A stretch of 64,000 nt of DNA from Boletus sp. NGJ (GCA_019096195.1 JAGTXK010000274.1:37915-101914), one strand, 5' to 3'. Positions 13,155-25,987 are shown, counted from the stretch's first letter. Notes: generated by a model not told the origin, from the letters alone. A program made the numbers and translations.

Positions 13155-15163
13155 TTAGTTACGGGGGTGAAAGGCGAGCTTGCACTCCATGGCGGCTGGG
13201 AAGATAACCTGGTGAAGAGTCTCTTGAGTACCTCAAGTCTGCGGACCAAGCAGGCAAACTCACAAAGGCGTCCTTGATCTCCATACTCGTCTCGTTGGTT
13301 TCAGGGGGGGCAGTCACGTTAAAATTCCTCACCAATGCGGCAACGGTGAGTCTGAGCATCATATAGGCCAAGTTCATCCCTCCACACTGGCGACTTCCTG
13401 TCCCGAACGGCATCAGGTATTGCGCCATCTTTGCGGTGGCGTCTGGCCCCTGGAGCCATCGTTCGGGGACGAAGCTATCCGGAGAGGGAAAGATGGTGGG
13501 ATCACGGTGCATCGACCAGGCTTGAGTAGCGATTACCGTTCCTGGGGGCAGGGCGTAACCCATTAAGTCAAACGATTCATCCAAGGCGCCGTTTTTGGAA
13601 CTCGATGATGGGACAACCCGTTCTAGGTCGCTGGGTGCTGCAGAGTACAATCGGAGACCTACGTAGACTGAGTTGCCTGGTGTTCAGCGTAACAAAGGAG
13701 ATCCCTTACCTTCTTTGATAAACGCGTTCAGATATGGAAGCCTTTGAAGGACGGCCAAGTCTGGCACAATATGGGAGTCTGGCATGGCTAGGTCGAGCTC
13801 CGCTTGTAATTTGCTCATGATGTCCGGTCTGCGAGTCAATTCCCAGAAAAAGTAAGACATGGAATTGGAAGTGGTATCGGAACCCGCAATCCTTCAAATG
13901 ACATTTAGACCTTCCAATAAGGATGTAGCATAAAAGAGGGACGAACATGTGTCCCATCATCTCCGAAATGATATCGTGGTCTGGCATTTGTTGGTGGGGC
14001 GAATACTTGTATTCGAGGAGGCGCTGCAGCAAAGTAATTCTCTCCGAATCCGAGGTTCCCCCCATGCCTTCTTTGGCACGCATCTCATACACGCGGGCGC
14101 CGACAAACTAGATGGTTCCGTGTATCAGTGCTGGAGGCGATGATTCAACAAGAGGCGAACACAAACCTCGCCAATGATCTTATCTGAGTCGCAAATCTGG
14201 CGCCATCGTCGGCTTGGGATACGACAAACCAAATTCCATAAACAAGACGGCATAGTGCTTCGCTGAGGACCCAGTCAGCTTGTACCGCACATCTCTTAAA
14301 ATGAACTTACGACAATTCCTCTCTTTGGGAAGTCAGATATGGCAGTCGCAATCGGATCCATCCCACCGAGGATCCAGCTACTGAGCGCGCCTTGGCGATA
14401 GCCGTGAGAGGACGAAATGATAACATCAACCATGAAGTGGCGGAACAACGCGAGACAGTCCAAGGGGTATTTTCCGCCCACATGCTCGAGCGCCTGAATC
14501 ATGTTGAGACGGGGGGAAAGCAGACCAAGTACTACCTACGGTGACGAGTTCCAATACATGCTCGTGTGCTTCCACCTGGAAGAGAGCCAAGTTTGCCGGG
14601 ATATAGTGCTGCGCATACCCCTTCCGTCGCACCGCATGTCCGATATGATCGAGGGTGGTCATCCTGGGGTCAAATCAATATATGTACACAATGATTAAGG
14701 AGGAATCGTGTTTACGCATGGTCGTTCTCGTTCCTATTAAGGACTGGGTCAGCTTGAGCGGAGGTATGGGATGAGCGACGAACGTAAGGAGACTCTTGTA
14801 GAACTTGCTCTTGTCGAATTTGTGAATGGAGTAAACGCTTCGCATTGATGTGATGTCCTTGAATATCACCTTTTTGGGACCGACACGCACAACTGGGCCG
14901 TATTCCTCAAAAAGTTGGTGATTGGTCTTGCATTGTTGGAGGCGGAGGACGTGGGTAGTTATCCAGAAATCGGATACCGCCGCGTACCAGGGACCGGGTA
15001 TCGCACTCAGGGGGGACAAGAAGAGATGGTATATCGCACGCGCGACGGCGTACAGCACGACGAGGGAGACGAAGACGAAGGTGATGTTGTGGGATGTCCA
15101 AGAAAGGGAGAGCGCGGAGAGTATTCTTGCTGGTTCCATAGTGATGAAGTGGGTACAATTCAA
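13155..15163 (-). CDS. cytochrome P450 monooxygenase
   Basis: Microsomal haem-thiolate monooxygenase. The N-terminus has a hydrophobic anchor (TFVFVSLVVLYAVARAIYHL) followed by the hinge LSAIPGPWYAAVSDFW. Near the C-terminus are the PERW-type motif (FVPERWLQG) and the haem loop PFGTGSRQCGGMNLAY, with Cys as the axial ligand. A final intron after KDAF leads to VIFPAAMECKLAFHPRN and TAA at 13155-13157. That ending fits the family better than reading through. Five or more introns interrupt the middle. The start is Met at 15163 or an internal Met at 15139. A TATA box lies at 15266-15273. The subfamily cannot be assigned by eye. The amino-acid permease and phospholipase B beside it do not suggest a pathway. 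Confidence 0.92.
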
Positions 15164-15265
15164 GATTGGGAGAGTTGAGGGCCGCCTGCGTCGGTGCGGG
15201 AGGGGGGACGTCCGGGGAAAGAAGGAGGGCAGCCGGTGATGGAGAGAAGGGGAGGAGTGGACCGA

Positions 15266-15273
15266 CTTTTATA
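15266..15273 (-). promoter_or_regulatory. TATA box of the P450 gene
   Basis: On the minus strand this reads TATAAAAG, about 100 nt upstream of the P450 start codon. That is a plausible core-promoter position, assuming a short 5' UTR. Confidence 0.5.
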
Positions 15274-16820
15274 CGCATCTCCTCGGAGGTGTGACAAAAA
15301 CATATCATAACAACAGTCACAAGGCAGATTCCACCCGCCGAACATTCGACCGGACGTCATCGGTACTCTGCAGAGTGTGACAGAAAAGTTGATCGTCTTT
15401 CCCGATCTGGATTTTGCTATATCCCAAAGGACATACACGCACCGAGCCGTGACACCCGGTGACTTTATCGTTCGGTCTGCACCGTAGGTACTGCGACGAC
15501 TTCATTGACGCCGCTCCAGGCTACTCTTTATGAAATGCCAGCATCCCGCGCATCGACCTATCGTCGAAGTCGGTCGGGCTGGCCCCGTTCTGCACAGAAA
15601 AGGCACATACTCGGTCCACATGGCACTGCGGGGGAGCTGCACCTACGTCTCGAACTCACTTGAATTCCTAGATTGTCTATATTCGAACACAGAATTCGTT
15701 CACCGTAAATCAGAATAGAATACGTCAAATCACGACAGGAATGCTGACCTGTCCAACAGACCCTAAAAAAAGGCGGCGTTAATGAACCGCCGCGCTCAAG
15801 CAAGGCACCGAGTTCCTTGATCGATTTTCAGAACTGCGAGGGGCGAGGTTCCTTTGGAAACAGGACCAGCCCAAGGGGACTGCGACTCCAGATCATGACC
15901 CGCAAGTCGTGCCCGAGATCACGAGCAATAAAGCACTAGGAAGGTCAGCCAGGAGACGAAACGTCCAATTAAGAAAAAGAAACGTCTAGTGACGGAAGGA
16001 GATACTCATGGCAACGAGGACGTGAAAATTGGGTGGCGGACGCCGCAGGGTGAGAATGGATGTAGCGAAAAGAAAAGCAGATCCGTCTCTAGTTCAACGG
16101 CTCTGCCCGATCGACAAAGTTTCGCGGAGGAATTTTCTGTGCCATCACGTGACATTTTGTCTGGTCGTTGCAGATACTGGCGAGAAGCTCATTCGACGGC
16201 CTGCGCAGGTCATGTATTCTGTCAACCTCACGAGGCGCAGCGAGCAAGAAGTTCCAACGGCCAACTCGATCGGATTCCTCGGCGCGGCGCGGCGCTGAGC
16301 TTAAAAATCACGATTCAAGTGCTCTCGACCGATCTCTCCATCTCTGTTCATCGTTCGGCTTTGCTCCGCTTCTCACTGCAGCAAGCTCCGACCATCTCCT
16401 TGATCCACCGCCAAGCTGTGTGCAGTGTGCCACACAAACATGGCATGTCGTTGCCTGCCCATCTAGCCTTGCTGCGAGGACAATACCTTTTGCGATCTCC
16501 TGTCCAACTGCCAAGTACTGATACCGATCGTACGTCTCTACATGGCAGGAGACTAACACTAGATTTGCCTCGTTGCTGGCTCTTTAACGTCAATACTATA
16601 GACAGGTAAGATCATTTCATCGCAACTCACTCGCCCCCGACAGCTTTATTCACACCTCACCTCGTGTATCATCGTCGCCATGATGCTAACCGGCTTCCTT
16701 TTCCAAGTAAACAAGCTACTCGATCATTACCAACTGGTTCCGGTGGCGTAGTTTACATCTGTTCACTGTCCAAATCACATATACTGAAATCTCGTCAGAA
16801 CGCCACCCGGTTGCTCAGAT
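15274..16820. other. intergenic region without supported gene
   Basis: About 1.5 kb between the P450 promoter and the 3' side of phospholipase B. The longest open frame (15989-16609, +) has no hydrophobic, domain-like or splice-consistent content and looks random. A TCACGTGA palindrome occurs near 16145. Confidence 0.45.
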
Positions 16821-16863
16821 TGCACTATCCGCGTTGCGCTCAGACACCAACGCGGATAGTGCA
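16821..16863. repeat. perfect 16-bp stem hairpin just downstream of phospholipase B
   Basis: tgcactatccgcgttg (16821-16836) and caacgcggatagtgca (16848-16863) are exact reverse complements with an 11-nt loop. It begins about 50 nt past the phospholipase stop, so it would lie in that mRNA's 3' UTR or just beyond it. Confidence 0.75.
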
Positions 16864-16914
16864 TCTTCTGTCTCCTCGGGAAATGACGTGTTAGCCTTTC
16901 AGTCATCGCTAGCA

Positions 16915-19088
16915 TCAGATCAGATTGATGCCCGAATACCGACCGCCGCGGCCAAAGTCAGAAGCCAACTTCCGCGTGGGCCGTTGACGGCCCTCATTGG
17001 AGCTCCGAGTAGCTCTTGTGCTGAGTGTACTTCCAGACCAACAGTATCGCGCGAAACAACACTCGCATACACCACTCCTCGTCTCGCCTGCTCTCTCGCG
17101 TGCACGGTCAACGATCGCGCATGCCAGGCACGCGGGCCATTCGGGGTCAGTTGCCACGCTAGAATTCGCAGGGTAGCCCTGGGTAGCAATGATAAATGTC
17201 TGGTCGAGCATCGCCTGGATTTCCGAAGAATCATAGGCGACTTGGGAAGTAGATGTGTTGGTGACAGGCGCTTCGCCGTTGTGGGGAGGACCGCCATTTG
17301 CAAGGTATATTAGGAGAGGCGTGCTCGTTGTGTCGCACCCAAAGAACGTCGGCCTCGTGCTGAGGTTCTGTGCAGTGAATTCCTCGGTGGTCGTTGGCAC
17401 AGGAGGGAACGAGTACGCTGACGAAAGCAACATAGCCCGATCCTGGGTAGCCTGGTGACCGGTCACCACTAATAACCTATGTATACGAAATGCGACTTAC
17501 AATCAACGAGTCCCCAGCGGCGAAATTGTTGACGTCTGAGCTCTGTCGTGCGTTAAGTTGGTGGCAGCAGCAAGGCTAGTACTACACCCACAGCATCAAT
17601 TGCCAAGATCGTATCGACATCGCGAGCTTTTACGAGCAAGGGTTGTAGCGGAATGACTTCTCCATCCTCACCACCATCTACAAGGGTAAGATCCGTCTGG
17701 TTGGACAATGAGAAAGTCTCCGGTGCGACGCCATAAAATGGATTCGGCCATGATGCAGCATCAAGTTCGATACCTGACTCTGGCAATAGCGAGTTTAGCA
17801 AAGAAAGCTCAGGGCCAAAGAGAGACTCCAAGGTGCCCTAACGTTCTTGAGTCAATGAACGGCAACACCAGACGGTGAACCTACAGTGACGTTGTACTCG
17901 TTGAACAGTTCAGACGAGGTCCCAGCAACCAGCGCTGACTGATCATAGTTCGTAATGCAAATGCTGTTATTCCTCGTACCCAGGTACTTTGTTGGCGCGA
18001 ACGCAGATAACATGGGGTCATAGGAGCCCATCTCGACTACGTTCCATGTTAGTGTCAAGACCCATCAACGGACTGCTTAATACTGACAGACGTTGAACTC
18101 AAATATAGGATTGGAGATCGGTACGTAGTCTCCAGGTAGATCGTTTGACGTGTTTTGACCAGGTGCAAGGACGTCTGACACGACAATTGGAAATGGCATC
18201 GCGTATGATGTGAATGATTCACTGAGATCCGTACATTAGTACACTGTCATTTCACCTGTTCAGTACTCACGTTTCGGCAACTGATGACCACAGAATTCCG
18301 GCACCGTGAGTATAGGATTCATCGTAGAAATTCGATGGGAATGTCCCATTAACGAAATGTCTCGCCAATGCGCGCGACCAAAGGTCGGCAAACGTCACAT
18401 TATAACCCGCGTCGTATTTCCCCTCTAGCTCCTCGACTAATTGGACGAGGTACTCGGCATCAGTGACGGGATCGGAACTAGGCGCGTAGACGCTATAGTT
18501 AGCGTTCCATCCTCCCCACGAGTTGTTAGCAACGGTGGAATTAGGGTATCCGAAGACGAGTTCCTGCATTGTCGGGAAGTTTGCTTGGGCCAGGGACGTC
18601 AAAAACCACGACCCCCCCGACAAGCCTGCCAAGTAAGTTGCCGTTTGCAGCAATCCCCCTATACCGGCACTGTTTGAGGAGGCATTCCGACCATCCAACG
18701 CATTCAGCACGCCTGCACCAAAAATTGCAGCCCGATAACCTCCTCCGCTCGTTGCAATGCCAAAGTTAGGAGTTTGCGAGCTGGATCCGCTCAGGATGCT
18801 GGATACGTATGAAGGTAGAGTGACGTTGGTAGCCTCAACGTTGGCAAGGTAGGTTTTCCAGGCCTGCGGGATGACTTCCGAGCGGCGAGCTTGAACATAC
18901 GAGGCTTCGGAGGCGGAGAGGGATTGATTTCCAGGTGAGGACCCCGCCATGCGAACGAGCGTGAAGCCCTGCGGACAGGCTCCTGCCACTGGCGTGTAGG
19001 CCTGCGATGCAATGCTCTGGGCTGCAACTAGCCATGCAGGCAGCGATGACAGACAAAGCCAAAGCCAGACGATATTGGTTTGCAACAT
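16915..19088 (-). CDS. plb: secreted lysophospholipase / phospholipase B
   Basis: Hydrolyses acyl chains from phospholipids and lysophospholipids outside the cell. MLQTNIVWLWLCLSSLPAWL plus VAAQ is a clear signal peptide. SGGGYRA (residues 114-120) is the oxyanion-hole motif and GLSGGSW carries the catalytic Ser (157). LTLVDGGEDGEVIPLQPLL holds the catalytic Asp. The C-terminal Cys-rich segment (CLACAIVDRARE...CFARYCW) matches the end of the fungal PLB family. There are many N-glycosylation sequons and introns between about 17470 and 18266. The stop at 16915 lies about 40 residues beyond the usual family end, so a further intron or an extended tail is possible. No GPI-like hydrophobic end is seen. 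Confidence 0.93.
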
Positions 19089-20233
19089 TACGGACCAAGA
19101 GGAGGGGAGATGTGGTGGTGGGTGTTGCTACGTGCGTCTATAAAACATGGATACAATTGGGTCACCAAATACTGAAACGCCTCACGCATGGAGAAGTCAT
19201 TGGTCAGTTGGAGAAAACGTGTGTGATGCACACCAAAATATCCTCACGTTTTTCAGAAGCACTACCAATGCCTCTTGACCACCCGGTAAAGCCCATTTGA
19301 ACGTACCTCTCCGAAGCACTGCAAGGTAAAACGGTATCAAGATGTTTGAAATTTAATGTCACGTACCTGACATGCTTGATTCATGAGCGAATCACGCAAC
19401 TACGCCAATCCTGGGGATGAAACCGAAAAGAGCGAGTGGGCCTACACGTCGCATCAGCAGCCGCCAAGGTGAGTCCAAAACCAACGACCCATGTGGTCTA
19501 CTTGATAGCACCCGGGAAATGGGTCTGAATCAGCAGCTAAATATAAGCTGTCGCATGAGTCGTGGACCTCTCACAAAATAGTCACTAGCTTATGACGAAG
19601 GTATCACCGATGTGGAGTCTGCAAGCATAGACCCCAGGCAGACTTTTACTTCAAGCCTACAAGTTAGTGAGGACATTCATCCCTCTCGAGACCTTCTTGG
19701 TTGCAACTTCTCCGAGTCGTTCATCTGGGTGAGTACAAGGTTAAAGGAACCAAAATCCTAAACCTACCATGGACAAGTTGGCAAATACAGCCGCGGTGAA
19801 GCAACTCCAGTCTCCGTCTGCCAAGGCTATCGCGAAAACTTCAACATCTATGACAGCGCAATTAATTATCAAGTGACCGATTTGTATACATTCCATGCTA
19901 CCGTTTCTTGTCACCGCCGGGTGGCATGCACAGTGGAAGATTTGGTCCGGGTGTTTCCGGACCACCCTCACCAAAGATGCTTAAAAAGGGGCATTGGTTA
20001 AATGCGGAAGCGGCCCTGCCTCATGTCATTTCTCTTGAACTGACCACCGCGATCCACCAACAGATCATCATCCGTTGTCGTTTGTGTGGACAGCCAACTT
20101 GGTTATCCTTTTCCTTGTCTCTCTGGTAGGAAACGTTATCAGACGTATCTTCGAGTATTCGTTGATCACTTAGCGCCAAGGTGCTGCGCACGACACCTGT
20201 TCACTGGGTCTACTGTAGTTCGAACAAGAAGTT
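19089..20233. other. divergent promoter region between phospholipase B and the gene at 20234
   Basis: About 1.1 kb with no supported gene. It must contain promoters for both flanking divergent genes. A TATA-like TATAAAAC at about 19139-19146 faces the plus strand. No other clear element was seen. Confidence 0.4.
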
Positions 20234-22169
20234 ATGGCTCCACCAGTAGCTGTATATGTTTTTGCGGCTGTTGTTAGTGTAGCAGCAGTGTTTGCGTTCA
20301 AAGAGGTATGTTCGTGTTCGTTGTACGCCTTCTGCGTCCTTCGGAAGAAACACGTGTACTCACACGCCATGCATTCTCTTCTCCCTCTCTCGCTCTCTTT
20401 ACCCTGCAGTTCGTCTACGAACCGCATATAGCCCCGAAACTTGAAGCATGGGCCGAAGACTTTCTCGAGCGGAGACGCACAGCACGCAACAGGCGTGCGA
20501 GCGCCGTTCCCGTCAGGACGTCCCGTCGTCGCCATTCATCCTCTTCTTCCGGTTCATCGAATCATAACAATGATCTTCAGAGAGATCGGGGCTCAAACGA
20601 CAGAGAATTAGGACCGAACGATCTCTCTGTGGATGGACTCGAGCTAGAAGCGCTCGTCTCGAGAGAGGTGGATGAATGGCGGAATGAGGTACTCAGAAGT
20701 CAGGAAATCACAATGGACGGTCTGCGAAAGCGAAGAACAGAACGACTCAGGGATGACTTTGATAGTTTTGCTACCACGAGTATGACCACCCTGGACGAGG
20801 TATGTGCCCGACGCGCCTGTTTTTCTTCCTGGCGTACTCAATCCGATTATTACAGTCCTTCACATCTCTTACACACACCCCACTCGAACCGACACATGTG
20901 ATCTCGAATATTTCCTCCCCAATCACACCCAGTACTGTGTCGCTCCCTCTGACACCGACTCGTCGCCTTCGATCTGAGTCTCAGTCAACCACAACACAAG
21001 GAGATGCTAGCACATTCACATTATTAATAGCTCCACAGTCACCGCCCTCCCCTACCCATGACATGCCGGTGATGTCTCCGACGGTGGTATCCCCCGGCTC
21101 CGCTGACCCGACGCCCCGCCCACTGAACGATGGTGTTGGTCATTTTGACATCACATCCCCATCCCCGTTTGCAATTCCCAACGCCATCCGCAGTTCACCT
21201 GCAACTGAGGGTGCCCCGCATCCCTTGCCATTCACCCCAACCAATCAGGTCATGGCTGATGATTCTCCATTTGGTCCCCTCCTTCAGGACACGCCGCGTT
21301 CAAGTGCAGAGATATACGGAGAGAGGCCGTTTTCGCCGATCACGAGGGTGATGGGATCTTCGTCTAGCCACGTGCCTGCCGCTGGGTCAAAGGCGCCCTC
21401 TTCTAGGTCCAATTCTATGAGTTCAATTCGGACGCTCGGAAGCTCTGGAGTGCTTAGGAGGGGCAGTGGACTCGCGAATCAAGTGGTAACGACTGACTCC
21501 GACGACGGCAGCGACGAAGAAAGCCATCCGCATGCTTCCAGATCTACCTTTGAATCAGTCATTTCATCTCTCTCAGAACGATACCCGGCTCCACCAACGC
21601 CCCCTATAATCATCTCATCACCTGCATCTTCTGTGGGTATCATCTCAATCCCATCATCGCCCCGCAGTGGTGGTTCAGAGGTTGTGATACAATACGATGC
21701 TCTCGCCACAGCACCGCAGTCCCCCTCTCACCCCCTCCCCCAGACACATCCATCTCTACCCTTGCTTCAGTTGCCCTCAGATTCATTGAGTCCACGTCTA
21801 ACACCTCGTTCGCGCTCCCCAGCACATTCAGCAACGTCTCCAGCTCTCTCCTACGCCTCTTTCCTTTCTCCGATGCCTATCAGCCGTTCTGCGTCCGAGT
21901 CCGAAGGAGACGAGTTCCTGTCAGTCGCAAGTGATGATAGCGATTGGAGTGCATCGCCTGTTACCCCGAGTGGACATATGGAACCCGTGCAAGATATGGC
22001 GAATAACCCATTCCTCGATTTTGAGCATCTGACGCACAATGTCAGAGGGAACGGTTCTGAACATGGGGACGGGAGCGAGGGAAGTGAGGTGCTTGTTTCT
22101 GACCTCGCACAGGAACGCGCGAGTGAGGTGGGCAGTGACGAGAGTTGGGGGAGTGCAAGGAGGCATTAG
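20234..22169 (+). CDS. single-TM-anchored, Ser/Pro-rich protein of unknown function
   Basis: Not a recognised family. Exon 1 encodes MAPPVAVYVFAAVVSVAAVF and ends AFKE at 20305, a hydrophobic N-terminal anchor. Introns with GTATGT donors and CAG acceptors (20306-20409 and 20800-20856) join it to a charged region (FVYEPHIAPKLEAWAEDFLE, then an Arg/Ser stretch, then DGLELEALVSREVDEWRNEV). A long Ser/Pro/Thr-rich tail follows and ends in ESWGSARRH at 22169. The protein is about 590 residues. The anchor plus charged helix suggests an ER or other endomembrane protein with a large disordered cytosolic part; this is inference. It is convergent with the peroxiredoxin gene. Confidence 0.8.
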
Positions 22170-22571
22170 ATTGGGAGGTGAGAATGTTTTGGGTAAGCTG
22201 AACAAAGCAGGCAGATACAGACACGTTGACATTCTGAGGCTGATACACGATGGCTTCGGTTTTGATGACCTGTGTTTTTTACTTTTCCTTGCTCGCGGTG
22301 TATTGTTTTTTTTTTTCCAGGTAGATGGACCATCATCTGGTACTGTGTTTAGTTTAGTTTGCTATCTTGGTTGTCGTGTACTATCTTACAATGTAAGTCG
22401 AATTCTCCAGGCGCAAGCACCTAGTCTGCTCAACTGTATACTGAGGCAAGCTATCAATCGACGGTACAGCACGTTCAATGCGAAGGTTTTTCATTGATAA
22501 CTAGGTGTGTGTATTTACAGGGCGATATGTACTTTCAGCAGAATGATCTATGGTTCGAGGGTATGGTCAAT
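22170..22571. other. spacer between convergent genes
   Basis: About 400 bp between two 3' ends. It should hold both 3' UTRs and terminators. A T run lies at 22307-22317. No gene is seen. Confidence 0.4.
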
Positions 22572-23483
22572 TTACTCCTTGCGAGTTCGCTTCTTGGAAG
22601 TGCTATTCTGCATGTCGACGTCCTCATTCACCGTGAGGAAGTAGTCCTGAGATCCCTTGGGGTCAGCCTTGATCGTCTGGCTTCCTTCAGTCCAGCCGAC
22701 AGGGCAGACCTCTCCGTGCTTGTCCTGTAACGATGGATTACGCTGGATTCCTCACATAAAATTCTCAAAGACGAACCGTAAATTGGAATGCCTGCAACAG
22801 ACGGATCGTTTCGTCGACAGAACGACCGACTGGCAAGTCGTTGACCGTGATTTGCCTAGAACCACGGGATGAGCTGCTTTGAACGTACGATGGATCCAAG
22901 CGACATCCTCGCATACCTGACGATGCCCTTGGGATCGATAATGAAAAGACCTCGGAGAGAAATACCCTCTTCCTCGATGAGGACATCGTAATCACGCGAG
23001 ATTTGCATGTTCCTGTCCGCAATCAGAGCAAGTTTCAAGTCGGGCCCGAGACCACCCTGCTTCCTCGCTTGTTGCGCCCAAGCAAAGTGCGAGTACTGCG
23101 AGTCAGTCGAGACACCTGCTGAATGTGAGTAACTATTGGCCCTGCGTTGGAGTATTACCGACCGAGGACGACAGCATCTAGCTGCTTGAACCGAGGGAGG
23201 GCATCATTGAATGCAAGAATCTCGGTGGGGCAGACGAAGGTAAAGTCCCTGTGGCGACGTTTGTTCAGCTTGTTGGAACAGTCATTCCAACACCGCTTGG
23301 AGGCCTACATTGGATAAAAGAAAAGAACAACCCTACAAAAAAATTTGAAGCTAATATTGCTACTTGAATTAACGAGACTTACCATTGCCCCAGGTAATCT
23401 GCGAGAGATATGTCTTTGAACATACCCTCGACGACAGCTGTCGCCTTGAAAGCTGGAGCAGGACGTTGAACACGAGCTACCAT
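22572..23483 (-). CDS. tsa1: typical 2-Cys peroxiredoxin (thioredoxin peroxidase)
   Basis: Reduces hydrogen peroxide and alkyl hydroperoxides using thioredoxin, in the cytosol. Exons splice to [36 protein letters not shown] and [20 protein letters not shown], where the Cys is peroxidatic. [20 protein letters not shown] and [17 protein letters not shown] follow, then [20 protein letters not shown]. The last exon, [18 protein letters not shown], carries the resolving Cys and ends [19 protein letters not shown] plus RTRKE. Both GGLG and YF are present, the hallmarks of the overoxidation-sensitive eukaryotic type. A 23-nt coding exon (VVLFFYPM) lies between two introns. A TATA box is at 23611. 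The small lysine/arginine-rich tail is unusual. Confidence 0.94.
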
Positions 23484-23610
23484 GGCTACCAGGTCGAGAT
23501 GTAACAAAAAAAAAACAGGAAGAAATGAAAAGGCCGGATCACGCAATTTATTTCGCGTCGAGACGCGTTGTGTATGCTTGCTTTCTTCCCTCTAAATTTG
23601 GGTTTCATGG

Positions 23611-23618
23611 TTTATATA
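23611..23618 (-). promoter_or_regulatory. TATA box of the peroxiredoxin gene
   Basis: Reads TTATATAA on both strands, about 130 nt upstream of the start at 23483. This suits a strongly or stress-induced gene. Confidence 0.5.
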
Positions 23619-23639
23619 AGCACATGGACAGTCTGAGTC

Positions 23640-24804
23640 TGGTCGGACTTCCTGCCCGACTTCACTGAAGATCGTTCATTTCACGAGAGGCCTCTCCTAG
23701 TAATATTGCGCATACAGCTGCGAGCACGCCTTTTCTAGTTGGTCATTTGGTCATTATGCCCGGCAGTACCGAAACCCCATTTCAGCCACCGAGATCTCGA
23801 GACCATGAGCATCAGGTAGGTGCTTGGTGTTCTGGAGATATTGTTGTGATTAGCCAGAGCGAACTTGTCCGTCGTTGGTGAGTCCGTGCGGTTATCGATT
23901 TCCGATGGTAGTCCTACGAAAAATCAGGTTCGGTGCACTGTAAGAGTGCGGTGACTAAACGCGCTGGTCACCGGAACCTTCACGATGTGTTTGACTTGTT
24001 GGAAGAGATCACGCATCCCTAACCTCGGACCAAGAAACTTCTGAGCAGCTTTACTACTGTGCTTTTCTTGTTTTCCCACAGTCCGTTTCGTCCAGATTCT
24101 CAGTGGATAAGCCAACTCCTTTCGTCCTTGCTTCCAAGTCAGCGATCAGAATACTCAGGTATGGTATGTGTCATTTGTTTCTACAATAGCTTTAGGGGGA
24201 TCCTGTCGTGAAACGAAGATCTGGCGCACTTGGAGATGTCTATGGTTCCTGCACTTGTACTCTTGACCTTTGCTTGTATAGAACAATCACGCACCCATGG
24301 GCGGGGATGAAACAAAACCCGCGACACTGCTCGCATCCTTACCGGCCGACCACGATACCACCGGACACCATAACCAATTCACCGGCCCGCGGGCTTCGGA
24401 TCATTGTACATAAGAACAGTCAGCAATATTGCGGAATTAACTTCAAGCTTAGGACTAGTCATCTCGCCCACTGCGATGCCTTCGATTCACCATCAGTACT
24501 CGGTGTTACTATCAATCCGGAAGGTAAACCATCATGCTGCGCACCGAGTTGGCTGGTCGGTGTTCCGATGAGTAAAAATAATTGTGAGGGTTACTCTGAC
24601 GTCACTTGGGCAGTGAGGCCTTGAGGCAGCGCCGGGGGGGAATCATCGCCGTCGGTCGATAAGGACACTGTGGCGGAACATGGCAAGGTTTTGGTACCCC
24701 TTTATTCCACTCTCTTACTAATTCTTTCTCTACAAATAAATTTGCCACCCACGCTGTTCAATTTCGGCTGTGTAATCAATCGATATCGATCTTAATCCCC
24801 AAAG
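23640..24804. repeat. upstream flank of methyltransferase copy A, homologous to flanks of copies B and C
   Basis: No gene. Blocks recur ahead of the other copies. The stretch around 24000-24240 (ggaagagatcacg..., cagtccgtttcgtccagat, gtcagcgat...ggtatgtgt) matches about 26950-27190. The stretch 24340-24600 matches 27280-27510 and 29270-29510. The match is interrupted by indels and substitutions, as expected of an older tandem duplication. Confidence 0.65.
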
Positions 24805-24810
24805 TATAAA
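24805..24810 (+). promoter_or_regulatory. TATA box, methyltransferase copy A
   Basis: TATAAA lies 45 nt before the ATG and is followed by a conserved GACTGCGCC...TGTGCGCTCAGAAATG block shared by all three copies. Confidence 0.6.
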
Positions 24811-24849
24811 ATAGACTGCGCCTCAGGTGAAGCCCCTGTGCGCTCAGAA

Positions 24850-25987
24850 ATGGACACCCAATCCCTCACAGGACTCGCTGGAGCTGGGGATCTCAAGATC
24901 TCAGCAATGGTAAAACCTGACACAGAACCGCTCGACGCAGCATATGCGCTCTCTCCAGAGCAAGCGACCTTCTTCAAGGCACAGATTGGGATTGACGACG
25001 ACAACGACCTTCGGACTCACATTCTGGAAGTACAAGAGAGGGCATTTAAGGTCAGTGAGGTGATGCAATTTTGAGCACACCCAGAACGTGAACACACCTT
25101 GCATGCAGATATTTCCCTATTCATGTATCAGGTGGTTTATGTTCCTCCAGTACGTTCCTCCGTCCTACGCCAGCGCCTTAAAATGCTGATTTCCAACCAG
25201 GCTAAGGATCGCGACACTTCCAGAGTATGAAGATATTATTAAGCTCGGCCAAGAGCGCCCGGACGGGATCCTGCTGGACATTGGTTGTTGTTGTGAGTGA
25301 CCCGCACTCCGCGAGCTTCTCTTCTCAAAACCGCATGCACTAGTTGGTGGAGATGCGAGGAAAGCCATAGCAGATGGTTTCCCACTCAAGAATACCGTGA
25401 CCACTGATTTGAAGAAAGGTAAACCACATCATGATCTAGTGACAATGTCGATCAACACTGACATCTTTCAAGAGTTCTATGACATGGGTCACGCCCTCTT
25501 CAAAACGACGCCAGCAACCTATCCGATTAGCTTTGTCGCCGGGGATGCATTTGACCCCAACATGCTGCAAATCGTCCCTCCTTTCGACGAGGCTCCCTCA
25601 ACAGAGAAACCAGACTTGTCCACGCTGACTTCGCTGAACCCACTCGCTGGCCACTGTATGGTGATCTACGCATCTAATTTCTTCCATCTGTTTTCAGAGG
25701 AAAATCAACTCCAGTTAGCCAAAGCGGTAGCAGGCCTATTGTCTCCTCTACCTGGCTCCATGATATGCGGTGAACACGTCGGAAACTTTCAGAAAGGAGT
25801 ATTTCATGACGAGCACGGAGGCAGAATACTTGAAATGTTTCAGCACTCCCCCGAATCTTGGAGTGCCATGTGGGATGGTGAAGTCTTCACGAAGGGAAAG
25901 GTGAGGGTAGACGCGAAAATTGAGCTGGCGAAAATAACGCCGGGAATGGAATATAACCGGATGCAGTGGTCGGTGGTGAGGTTGTAG
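24850..25987 (+). CDS. SAM-dependent methyltransferase, tandem copy A
   Basis: Class I-type SAM methyltransferase. Five exons (24850-25050, 25109-25149, 25201-25292, 25344-25418, 25473-25987) total 924 nt, or 307 residues, with no stop. Motif I spans the third intron: GILLDIGCCFGGDARKAI, a nucleotide-binding Gly loop. It is followed by NTVTTDLKKEFYDMGHALF, FVAGDAFDPNM and the core strand VIYASNFFHLFSEENQLQLA. The C-terminal part reads MICGEHVGN and ends WSVVRL. The arrangement resembles fungal AusD/Trt5-like methyltransferases of meroterpenoid pathways. That likeness is from memory, and no synthase lies nearby. The substrate is unknown. The start is chosen at the conserved CAGAAATG. This is the first of three tandem paralogues. 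Confidence 0.85.

Noticed and set aside
15989-16609. 206-codon open frame on the plus strand between P450 and phospholipase B
   Set aside because: Composition is random, with no domain, signal or consistent splice sites. It overlaps other frames of similar length, as expected in GC-balanced non-coding DNA.
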